64,000 bases of DNA from Marasmius tenuissimus. Its lineage: Eukaryota; Basidiomycota; Agaricomycetes; Agaricales; Marasmiaceae. How positions within the stretch are numbered: position 1 is the first letter of the stretch; each line of letters begins with the position of its first letter. The notes beneath the pieces were generated by a model. It was not told the origin of the DNA. It did not search any database and worked only from the letters and a program-made list of their open reading frames with translations. The translations under genes and the position numbers were made by a program. This document shows, piece after piece, positions 45,800 to 55,448 of the stretch. The DNA is taken from NCBI GenBank assembly GCA_029532415.1, contig JAQOTA010000057.1, positions 682,001-746,000 on the forward strand, read 5' to 3'.

Positions 45800-46228
45800 C
45801 TGTCATGTGAGTGTTGAGAGATGGAAGCAGCACAGAGAGTTTTTAGCACACGGACTATTGACAGAACGTGGTTACGCGAGGTAAAGACTTCGGGGGTGAG
45901 GCGCGACTACTTGACGCGAATTCAAGCAGGTTCAAGAGGAGTGATTGCGCAAAGCAAGTCACAGTAAGAGATAGCTGCACAAAGCAGACTATTTTGAGGG
46001 CGAGGGTAAGATTGGGAAGGATTGTGTCGTAGATGGAAAGGTTGGTTTCGAATAGAGGGGATAGTAGAGTAAAAAAGGGGACTTAGATGCGGACCGGGAA
46101 ATCTACTTGACGCAGGTGACGCAGTTGACGCGGGAGCCAAATATGCGTCAATTACATCCGCACTGCCATTGCTTCATTGTCTCGCTCAAGACTCCCAGTT
46201 CAAACATTCACACTCTATTCAAATCTAC

Positions 46229-46630
46229 ATGGCTCTTTCCACATCCTGTCTCGTCTATGCCTCGAATATGCTTCGGGCAACTATCAGCATTTTAGGTCTT
46301 GTCCTAAATGCTGCTCAGCGTGCCCAAGATTTGTGCTTGGCATGCCTCCTGATATTCGACATCTTGAACTACCTGTTGCGAATTCTGGTTCGGGGAGTTT
46401 TTGGCATTGTAGGTGCTGTCCTAAATGCTCCGATGCGTCAAGATTTGCACTTGACACGACCCTGCGTCAACCATCAGCTGGAATCACAGCCCAGGTCAGT
46501 CCACCACCCGTTCTACTCAAAATCTCCCGAGACTGAAGCCTTCTTCTCTTATCCCACAAGGCGTTGCGAATGTGTTTCGGACGCTCATAAGCTCATTGAG
46601 GATTCGTTCCTAATGGTGGATCCAGTATAG
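46229..46630 (+). CDS. Small hydrophobic protein, hypothetical
   Basis: 133 codons from the ATG MALSTSCLVYASNML. Two hydrophobic stretches with repeat-like sequence follow each other, ISILGLVLNAAQRAQDLCLA and VFGIVGAVLNAPMRQDLHLT, so an internal duplication of about 47 residues is visible. The C-terminal third is polar. It may be membrane-associated. Short GACGC-containing motifs crowd its upstream region. Coding status is moderate: a single exon with no family recognised. Confidence 0.4.
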   Translation: MALSTSCLVYASNMLRATISILGLVLNAAQRAQDLCLACLLIFDILNYLLRILVRGVFGIVGAVLNAPMRQDLHLTRPCVNHQLESQPRSVHHPFYSKSPETEAFFSYPTRRCECVSDAHKLIEDSFLMVDPV

Positions 46631-46671
46631 GTTTAATTGATTAGGCTACATCAGGGACCTGCCCCAAAACA

Positions 46672-48269
46672 CTATTGCTCACGAATGACTCGGTGAGCTC
46701 TTTGTATCGCTACTCCTCGGTCTAGGTTTGCTAAATATTCACGCTCAGCACGAGACATACCGAAAAATCTCGCCCACATCCTTTCGATTACCTCCTTCAT
46801 GAATTGACCAGTACCCTAAATAGAGGACGTTTGTCAGCCGAGCAAACCCAGCAGGATTCTGACGAAACTCACTGTCGGCATGTTTTGGAGAATGAAAAGA
46901 ATGGACAGTATCACGCAGACCACCTGCCACCACTGCAGTTCCCTTGCAGGTCTTCCACGGGGCTCTTCCTCCGAGACAGTGACTGTCGTCCTGTTCCGCT
47001 CCCATACCTGTATTTGCACCTTCCCAATCCTCTCGCCCGACCTTCCGATGATGATGACGGGGACACCATCGATCTCTGTTGTCTAGGACAGGGTCACTAA
47101 AAGGACATTGTTCTCCATCACAAGCCCACGTACCGCGATTGATTGCACCCAGTCCCGGACGCCAATGTCAATAACGTCACTGACCTCTCCGGTCCTCCTA
47201 TCGAAGACGTAGACATTACCGTGGTCACTTCCCGTTATGATAGCTCTGCCACCATCGTGGAAGCACACATTCCGAGACTGACGCTCCCCGGAAGCTACGG
47301 CAAAGGTTTTCAACCTCTCGGAGGCTGAGAGTTTGAATAACGCAACTCCTTGCGATGCGTCATCCAGAATAAAAGCGTCGTCTTTGACGCTGATCGCGGC
47401 ACCGCCTCTGTCGACTGTAGTCAAAAGGGAGTGGAATCTATGGCTCAGTTGCACTCACATGACAGTTCCGGTAGGCTTTGTCGTGGTGACCCTCCCGCCC
47501 TCATCGAGTACATGGCTATGAATGACTCAGTCACTTCAGACGCCGCCACGTCCTGTTCACTTACATTTCTCCATCCTCTCTTCCAAATGACCAAATCTCT
47601 GGACCCCTCGCGGTCGTCTGCCCAAACGCTACGGTCTGAGGCCAGTGCATCTTGATGGCCACCGACTTTATGGGCGTGAGCCTCATGGCTGGGTCGATCA
47701 CGAACCTGTGTACAGATTCTGCTCGGTGAACGACCGCCAGTTGGCTCGATGTGGGATCGAAGGCAATGCCAGAAACTTCCTGGCCGTACTCTCCACCGTC
47801 CAGACGGTTGCAATATACTTCGGTGAACTGGGTCGAAATCCGTTCAATCCTTATTCCGGCCAGAGGGTATTGGGCTCACCTCATCATCAGCCCGACTTCT
47901 CCTCCAAATGACAAGGTATCCGTCGTCTGTTCCAAATGCCAGACCGTCCTCAGTGTCGTCGGGCCTGATCATCCAGGCTACCGCTGTCGTCACTCCTCGG
48001 TCGCCAGCACCAGCTGGCGATCGAAGGAGCTTCTCGGCCTGCAAGTCCCAGATGCGAGTGCCGTCTTGACCTGTCCTCATATTTATCAGCTTCAGACCAT
48101 AACGCCATCAAAGCGACTTACCTCCACATGCGATGTGTGTCCCCAAGGGGTGTGCGGCAATACAAGTGACAGCACCGGTCTGTCCGGGGAGGAGGGAGCG
48201 GAGAACGTATCTACCGTTCGCGCTCGTCTCCGGTACTTCAGCGGTAGCGGTGGCAGTGGTGTAGGACAT
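46672..48269 (-). CDS. WD40-type beta-propeller protein with C-terminal membrane anchor
   Basis: Seven exons (48122-48269, 47880-48070, 47565-47827, 47459-47515, 47134-47437, 46873-47082, 46672-46815) join in frame to 438 residues. WD40-like blades are seen in GAVTCIAAHPLGTHIACG, GQDGTRIWDLQAEKLLRS, LAFGTDDGYLVIWRR, SSQLAVVHRAESVHRFVID and IITGSDHGNVYVFDRRTGE. After the propeller a hydrophobic segment, QWWQVVCVILSILFILQNM, predicts one membrane span, and a basic tail (FMKEVIERMWARFF..RVIREQ) ends the protein. Similar WD40-plus-anchor genes are, as I recall, multicopy in mushroom genomes; their role is unknown. The exact reading through six introns shows the gene is intact within an island that also holds broken genes. 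Confidence 0.75.
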
Positions 48270-48547
48270 TGTGGGTTGGAGCTAGATTGGAAGTATCAGA
48301 CCAATACTTGCTGGCTTTTAACCTTGCCATCAGACCTATCCTTATTGTCTTTTACGAATGCGTCACCTGCCCCACAACTGGACGCGTTTATTGTGCTCTC
48401 AACACGACCGCGTTGAGCCCATGCTTATCGCCGAACTTTCCCCTTTTGGAAACGGGTTAATAAACCCTCACACCAGATTTTGTCTCGACATATTTCTCAT
48501 TCTCTCCTTCATCCTCACTGCGCTGGCGCACCCTTCCACTCGTTGCA

Positions 48548-49445
48548 ATGAACTTTCCCCCTCCGGATTTCTCCCTTCCCCCTACAAAGTCCTCTGTGCC
48601 TAGCCTTACATTCTCTCGTCGTACTGCCCGTCGCCCAAAGTACATCCCCCTCTATGCGACCGTCATTCCAAAACGCGTCCCACCCCGGCTCTCTATCCAT
48701 AGAGTTCTCCCAGCGAAAGTCATATGTCACCCTTATTCTAGGCGCGAACCTCGACGTCCGGTGCGGGTCGAAGTTCTCAGTAGCTCAAGTGAGGGCTCCG
48801 ATGGCGCCCACTTGAACGAAAGCGCTCCCAGTGACTCGAGTGGCAGTCCAGGGGATGTCCCAGAGTCCCCCCTGACGCCTTCACCTGATGAAAGAGTATC
48901 CCCAGGACCTTCACGAGCAGAGCCTATTTGTATACCTCCCCCTACAGTCACCAAGCTTACGGTTGCATCAGCTGGCTGGAATGCGGCCCAGCAGAAAGAA
49001 TACCGGGTCAGCACACGTTTAATTGCAGCATAGATAAAAGTGGATATTGATTGATCTTCACACAGGGCATCGCCAGGAAGGCTGTTCAGAAGTATCTCGA
49101 TTCTAGGCTGAGCCTTCAGCAACAAGACTTTTTAAAAAGGGAGGCTGCCAAAAAACATGTAAGGCTTCCCCGTTCTGATCACCTATGCTGCAGTCACTAA
49201 TTCTACCACAGATCGAAGATGCTGTCCCGGTCTTCCAAAATCACAAGGACTCTTGGGGGGCAGACCTTCTGCTCAGAGATCAGATCAGGTCTCTCAGGAA
49301 TACGGGGGATGCGAAGACCCGGAGGGCAGACCGTAAAGCAAAAGATGAGGATGGAGATGACGAGAGCGATGACGAGGATGCAGTCGATGCCCCAGAACCA
49401 GATAAGGCCACAGGAAAGAGGAGGGCAAAGGGACGAACTACTTGA
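48548..49445 (+). CDS. Hypothetical protein with charged C-terminus, three exons
   Basis: Exons 48548-49006, 49066-49158 and 49212-49445 join in phase 0 to 261 residues. The N-terminus is Pro/Arg-rich (RRTARRPKYIPLY, SRREPRRPVRVEVL), with a Ser/Pro-rich acidic stretch. Exon 2 is a helix (RKAVQKYLDSRLSLQQQDFL), and the end is acidic then basic (EDGDDESDDEDAVDA, GKRRAKGRTT), suggesting a nuclear or nucleic-acid-associated protein. It is divergent to the WD40 gene, with 278 bp between the start codons that must hold both promoters. No domain was recognised. The frame is intact. Confidence 0.6.
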
Positions 49446-49906
49446 CGCAACCTCATGACTCTCGATGACCCCCACGTTCAATAAACGCACCCCTACTACC
49501 TTACACCGTACGCGTACACTTATTATCTTCTATGAATAAGGAAAAGTCGACATTTTCCTACCACATGCATGATCCGAAGAGCACCTTTCGTGCCTGGTGC
49601 GTCAAATCGCATCGGTACTTCTGCAATCACCTCAAGAGGATACTATATCTTATTGTCCCCTGTCGATTCGCGTCGCTATAACGAGCGCCCCTTCCATCTC
49701 GCTGCCATTACCCCTTCATCCCTCGATCTTTGCAGCTGGCTGCATCTTAACTTCCACCCCTTTGATCGCACTGCCTCACGATATGACACGCACCACACAC
49801 GAAGTTCACGATGTAAGCCTTTTTACCTCGCCTATACTATCTGTGAGATCGACAAATCTCGACCCATGCACACCACTTCTTCACCGTCCGCGGTCTTCTC
49901 GTTTCT

Positions 49907-50351
49907 ATGACATCAGAACCAACCGAGGTCAACGTCGCGACACTTGCATCTCTCCCGGCCGCCCAGCACCGTGTCAATCGAATGCCTCTTGTCGAGCATC
50001 GGATGGACCTCTGGCCGACTCCTCAGCCATTCGTGCATGGCTGTGACGTCGTTCTCCGGGGAATACGCTTCCGCGTGTTCTTTTGACGACACAAACGTTT
50101 ACCGGTCAATCCGCGTCTGGCCATTCAAGGAGACATCATTGTCATGAGAGTCGGGCAAAAAAACACGCAACGTCGTCAATTTTCGAAGTGGAGACGTCAA
50201 AAAGGCCTGTCTGGTAGCGCAGAGGTGAGTTTATCTAGCTGGCCTCCTAAAGTCACCTTTGCTAACGATTTGAGGAAACAGATTTGCCCCTCGTCTGCGG
50301 TGGTTTCAGGAGCGACGTGGACGACGATTCTCCCATTTGATCGAACTGTAG
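49907..50351 (+). pseudogene. Short conserved basidiomycete hypothetical gene, broken by TGA and a frameshift
   Basis: Reads MTSEPTEVNVATLASLPAAQ, EHRMDLWPTPQPF and GCDVVLRGIRFRVFF, then TGA at 50084-50086, then RHKRLPVNPRLAIQGDIIVM in the same frame. At the A7 run (50157-50163) the frame must shift by one to continue into NVVNFRSGDVKKACLVAQRF, cross an intron (50225-50281) and end RRFSHLIEL at 50351. I recall a family with the RHKRLPxNPxL..GDIIVMR signature in mushroom genomes, function unknown. Two lesions in about 150 codons make this a pseudogene unless the sequence has errors. Confidence 0.6.
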
Positions 50352-50518
50352 AGCTTGAAAGTTCCATACCATAGCCGATAAACTAATCGATGAATCCTCA
50401 TCTGAACGAAACTGTTCACACATGGCTCTTGAGCTACCCAGATGGAGTCAAGTCGTGCAACAGCCGAGTGTGTCATCAACTACTTTCCCGAAACCAATCT
50501 CAGGACGCTTGACGCACC

Positions 50519-50695
50519 TGGTTTTATTGTCAAAATGCTCCAAGGCAATCAACCCCCAATCATGCGCGTCTGATTGCCCATCCAGGCACCCTTCTTTTTG
50601 ACCTGGACCTCCATCCTATTGTTAAACTGCTCCACCAACGCAATCGGTCCTCAATCATGCGCGCCTGATTGCTGATTCAGGCACTCTTCTATCTG
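50519..50695. repeat. Two diverged direct repeats of about 75 bp
   Basis: 50528-50600 and 50619-50695 share AATCATGCGCG(T/C)CTGATTG, TCCAGGCA(C)CCTTCT-like ends and a leading TTGT(C/T)AAA(A/C)TGCTCCA. They lie upstream of the coiled-coil gene. The palindromic feel of CAATCAACC..GATTG could form a hairpin. 50352-50921 contains nothing else recognised. Confidence 0.6.
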
Positions 50696-50921
50696 ATGTC
50701 CAAGTGTTTTTATTGTCTTCCTGACGACGCGATGCTCCGAGCGTCGCGAGGTAGATCTTTTCACCTTACGCATGACTTGGCGTGGACGGACTAATAAATA
50801 CCCCTTCTGAACCTTACAGGTGCCTCTTCACAAGGCCTGGCGCCAAATCCAACCCAATCACTGTCCTTTCTCTGCTCCCTCTGTCTTTTATTTACATTGT
50901 CTATACAGACTCCTTGAAATC

Positions 50922-53355
50922 ATGAATAATATGTATGAAACCTCGAGTATCAATCCTCAACCGCTCACCTATCGCCCCTCCTGGACCCCCTCATCTGCCC
51001 CTCATCCTTACGCTGGCGGCAGCTCTTCCGTGAACGCACCATCTCATTCAACAGAACGTGCACCTGGGAAGCGTTCATCTAGGGACGACAAAACAGACAG
51101 CGACGAAGATGCGAGATCTCGCAAGGGCCCTCATGGCAAAAAATTCCGCGTTGGGGCTGGCCTCACGCCGGAAGAGATTGCTTTGGTGGGTCGATTTTTT
51201 TTCCTATCCCAATAATCCCAACATACTCATGAAGCTCCAGGAACGAGCTGCCAGGGAAGAACTCCAGACAGAGGTCGCGCGTCTGCGAGCTGACCTCAAG
51301 GACTGTATGAACCAAATCGAAGCCCAGAAGCAGACTCCCAGGGAAGACGAAGCCATGCAGGATGATGAAGTAATTAGTTGCGCACTCTTAACTTGTTTGC
51401 TTGCTCTAACATATTCCTCGTAGCGAAGTCAACTCCAGGAGGCAAGGGATCAAGTCACTACCCTGGTCAGTAGTCTGGCTATAGATCCGAGCCATGGCCG
51501 CTGACATCGATCAATTGCAGCAAAGCAACCAGGACGATATGAATCAACGCTTCAGCCAGCTCAATGAGGAAGTGAGATCCAGCCTCAATGCGTTAAAGCG
51601 AGTGGTAAGTAGACCATCCGAGCTGTGTGTGCGAATCTGATAGCCGTTTTTCATAGGAAGAAGAAAACAAGGCGCTCGTAAGTTGCCATTCTCTACTCAC
51701 GATGCCTGGTTCTCATCTTGGTTCACACTAGCGTGAGGAGAGGGAAGCATTTGAAAGGAGGCGTGTATGTGTTCTCTTGATCCGGTTCAAGCAGCGATGC
51801 CTTATCCATCTATCTAGATCGAAAGTGAAAACGAGATACAAGCACTGAAAAGGCAGGCTTCCCGTTTAACTCGACCAACCCAGTCAACAGTTCAAGTACC
51901 TTCCGAGGACGACATCGACATGGAAACTCAAACATCCTCCGCCGCACCCCACAGCGGATCAGCATCTGCGAACACCACAGGTACTCAGTCCGACCAAGGT
52001 GTCGATCCTCCCCCTGCTGCACCCCCCTCAGGACATGCGACTTCGAGTGCTTCTACGGGATCCGCCTCCGATCCACCTTCCGGTGACAATCCTACAGCAT
52101 CCGGCGCAACCGCTACCGCTTCCAGTTCAGCTTCGACTTCTACTACTCAAGACCCCCTCCTTCAAACCCTCGTAGACCTCTTACGCGACTTGATGAGAAC
52201 CAACCAGTCAACATCAGCGGCGGCCCAGACCGCGAGCTCCAGCACACGTCGTGGAAAGCATGACGCCAAGCCAGGCAGCCATCGTGACAAGAGGGAGGCG
52301 AAGAAAACTGCCATCTCGCAACTCACAACCAAGGAATGATTAGCATGGGAGGTGCGTTTCAAGCGGTTCGAGTCCAATTCACTGATTGAAGATACTCTTA
52401 GGCTGCATCACGAAGCGTTGTGAAGTCAAATACGGGAATTACGCAGTTCTGCGATGCGGGGGGGTACACATCAGCGGATCAGGACGAGGTCATCAGCTAT
52501 TCGTCCGGCGAGGGGGACGGGCCCACGGGTGTCAAGAAATTCCAACTTGCTACCGGCAGGTGAAATGGAACAAGGTTGTCGTTGCAGATCTTGCGTCATT
52601 GCTGCCACAAGAAGCGAAGGATCGCCACATAGAATCCTCTCTGTCGCCGGGTGCCTTGGAAGCCCTCATTTGGGTGCATGTGGAGGAGATCCAGACATCT
52701 TGGAAGTTGTACCAGTGTCGCGGTGACGAGACTGTCTCTGAAGCTCGTTCCCGAGCCATAGAGACAGATGTTGCCGCCAAAGAGAGGAAAAGGCTCCGCG
52801 CCCGGAAGGATGAGGTTGGTATTTCATCAGATCGACTAATTTTCACGCTAATGCTAATTCACTATGCAGAAGTACCACAAGCGATTGGCGCGGGTTCAGA
52901 AACTTGTCAAAGGCCCCCAAGTGGATAAGGTCAAGTGGGAGATGGCGAAGGATATCATCGAGGAACTGGACGTCGACGGGCAATCAAGCGAGTACACCGA
53001 CTCAGAGGATGAGAGGGGACTCAAAGTGACCGTTCCTCAGTCTAGGCGCAGAGTCATCGGGCCCGTTCTTCACGATGTTGACGTGCAAGGCCAGGAGTTG
53101 GAAAAGAAGGCGCGGAGAATAATCGGTAAGAGAGCAAATCCCAGGCCGTTGAAAAGACGTCGCATCACCGACGAGATATTGGAGAGGACGATCCCGTCGG
53201 GCCTTCCACTTGCACTTTACGACCCGGATTTCCTCGCTTCCCTACCTGAGGACGTGCAAGATGGCCTACGCATCAAGCAGACAAAGCTCCCCTTGTTCGA
53301 GCAGTGGGCTCTAGCTCAAGAAGGTGGAGCGACGCCCACAGCAGCTACTGGTTGA
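50922..53355 (+). pseudogene. Coiled-coil protein of a large basidiomycete family, broken in the middle
   Basis: Exons 50922-51185, 51241-51369, 51424-51465, 51521-51604, 51657-51677, 51732-51764 and 51818-52351 are all phase 0. They encode a polar N-terminus, a coiled coil (VARLRADLKDCMNQIEAQK onward) and a Ser/Thr/Ala-rich linker. TGA at 52337-52339 interrupts the frame after ISQLTTKE, but the frame continues LAWE, across an intron, to KKFQLATG at about 52560. There a second stop and a frame change precede KWNKVVVADLASLLP. A last intron then leads to QKLVKGPQVDKVKWEMAKDI and LERTIPSGLPLALYDPDFLA, ending at 53355. I recall the C-terminal GLPxALY block from multicopy mushroom genes. Function unknown. 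Confidence 0.6.
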
Positions 53356-53540
53356 TACTCATGTATTTTACGACTTTATAATATGACTTTACGAAGCGAA
53401 TCGACGCATTCAACTTACGATCTTTTACATTCCTTGCGGTTCTAACTTCTCGTAGTCTCGTCCAATCTCGATGTCCAATATTGCTGTGTGACTGACAGTG
53501 ATCATGATACATAATTCGTGGACATTTCCACTCTTCTGAC

Positions 53541-54170
53541 CTGCGTCATCTATTGCTCTAATTAGTATATGGATTACACCCCCACTGTGTCCAAAAGACA
53601 AATCGTTTGATAGTTGCGTCCAAGTTGCGTCTTGTTGAAGTTGTTGCAAAAAAAATTCTTTTTGTCAAAGTTATATCACGTGAGTAGAAAGTAACGCAGT
53701 CAACCGCGTCAACGACGACTTGACTTCACACCCACATCTCCCCCACCACATCTCTCTGCTATCGATGCCTCTATACATTGTCTACTTTTCTCCGGTCTTA
53801 GCACTCGAATTTGCTTCGATGCCCCAGGAATCCAGGACGAATTTGCTTCGTTTTCTGGCGCAGTTAGAATCCGCTTCCAACTGCTACAACCCCAGCACCA
53901 GGACTCTCACAAACAGATCGATTCTGTTCGACTGTTTCTCGAACCAGATGAATGTGTTTCATCTGCTGCAAGCTTGAATATGCTTCAGCTACTCCGATGC
54001 CATGCCATTCTCCGATATCGAATACAAGGTATCGCTCTTATAGTCCCTTATACTTTTGCACCTCACGCATCCGACACATCAGCTTCGCAACAGGAACAAC
54101 AACACAGGGAGCCCAAGGATATAATCCAAAGAACCTTGTTTCAATTCAAGTGTGTCTTGTTATCTATACA
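53541..54170. repeat. Inner inverted repeat, right arm (partner 28782-29410)
   Basis: 630 bp, inverted and nearly identical to the left arm, with sharp inner and outer limits. It includes GTGAGTAGAAAGTAACGCAG and the conserved tract TCGTTTGATAGTTGCGTC. The open frame of the left arm is shifted here by an extra CT at about 53906. Outside the arm (after 54170) there is no further clear similarity to sequence left of 28782. Confidence 0.9.
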
Positions 54171-54458
54171 GTTTTAATACCAAGGGCTCACTATGCAGTG
54201 TCCAATTCAGATCAGTCATGTTTTCCTCTCTGGCAAAGGGCCTCAGGGGATATTCGACGTCGCCAGAACTTAATGTAGGTTGCATCCCTAGATTTCAAGA
54301 CGGAGCCTGACAAATCTGTAGGATGTCTCAGTGATTAATGGGTCTTCAAACGACTCGGCTCAGGACAGCACTCGGGAGGTGAGCTTGCGTCTCTTTTTCT
54401 ATATCCAGCTTGCTCATAAGTCCAGTCTACGCCTTTATCCCACGATCTCGTACGGGAA

Positions 54459-55292
54459 ATGAATGAACTGCAATTGGAGGAGGACTGTCCCATACCTGGG
54501 CACTTTGCGTTGAGCCACGCAAATGGGCGCAGGTCTTCCGCAGCTTCAGCTTGGGTGGGGAGATTCCGAGCCTCTGAACGACCACAATTTCTCATAGTAA
54601 TCTCAAACGGCTCTCGATCGAATACCTTCCGCCCTCTAAGCATTTCCGATGCAATGGAGGGCATTCAGGCCATCATCACTCCCAAAAAGTCTCGTGCATC
54701 TCCACTCTGCCGGCCAGGACGACAGTTTGGGACCACCAACCCGCCCGTCTCACCAAAGACACCACCCAAGACCCCCAGGCGAGCCAATGGAACCCGGCCT
54801 CCCGACCAACCCCACCCAGTTCGACACCCTTCTTCACCAGTGGATCCGAAAGTCTCGACCCGTGACCGTAATGAGTTCAAGGAGTTGGAGCGAATGAAAG
54901 AGTGTCTGAAAGACCATGTAAGCCTTGTGCTCGATGGTGATTTCTCGCTCTTGGTGGAGGGGGAACAAAATTCTCGGCTGGAAAATGCGCAAATATTCTT
55001 GAAGACGAGCTTGGAGCGAATCACCCAATTTCGGGTCAACGCGAAGCGTAGGCAGGACAGGCAGGACTCGGCCCTACTCCGAAAAATTGGTACCGTCGTC
55101 GTCGTCGACGACGATGACATTGATATGGAGCCACACGAGGATTTGTTTTGGAGGGAGGAGCTACATGAAAAACTCCGGAGTTTTGGCATGAAACTTTACG
55201 CGATCGACGCCTTCCGTGTGCGCACAGAACCAGTCAGAATTGATTCAGGTATGACTTCCGCACCTCAAATGGATTCATTGGTTTCTCGATGA
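54459..55292 (+). CDS. Hypothetical protein upstream of the transposase, possible accessory gene
   Basis: 277 codons from ATG 54459. It has a polar Pro/Thr-rich middle (TPPKTPRRANGTRPPDQPHP), a helical segment (ELERMKECLKDHVSLVLDGD, then IFLKTSLERITQFRVN), a VVVVDDDDIDMEPHED acidic patch, and the end RTEPVRIDSGM. The same frame may have an upstream exon, since the region 54300-54380 is coding-like. It ends 157 nt before the transposase start on the same strand, so it may belong to the same element. No domain was recognised. Confidence 0.5.
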   Translation: MNELQLEEDCPIPGHFALSHANGRRSSAASAWVGRFRASERPQFLIVISNGSRSNTFRPLSISDAMEGIQAIITPKKSRASPLCRPGRQFGTTNPPVSPKTPPKTPRRANGTRPPDQPHPVRHPSSPVDPKVSTRDRNEFKELERMKECLKDHVSLVLDGDFSLLVEGEQNSRLENAQIFLKTSLERITQFRVNAKRRQDRQDSALLRKIGTVVVVDDDDIDMEPHEDLFWREELHEKLRSFGMKLYAIDAFRVRTEPVRIDSGMTSAPQMDSLVSR

Positions 55293-55448
55293 TCGACAGC
55301 ATACGTCTACAAGCCTCACTTCTTCACCTTGGACGCCATAAACTAGATTCTGATCTTACTTGCCGTCATCTGCAACATCGTGATAGGACTTTCGATCGAC
55401 CAGTCCAATTTTCTCCTTTCAGTTTCCGTCTTATTGGTCAAGCAAGCC

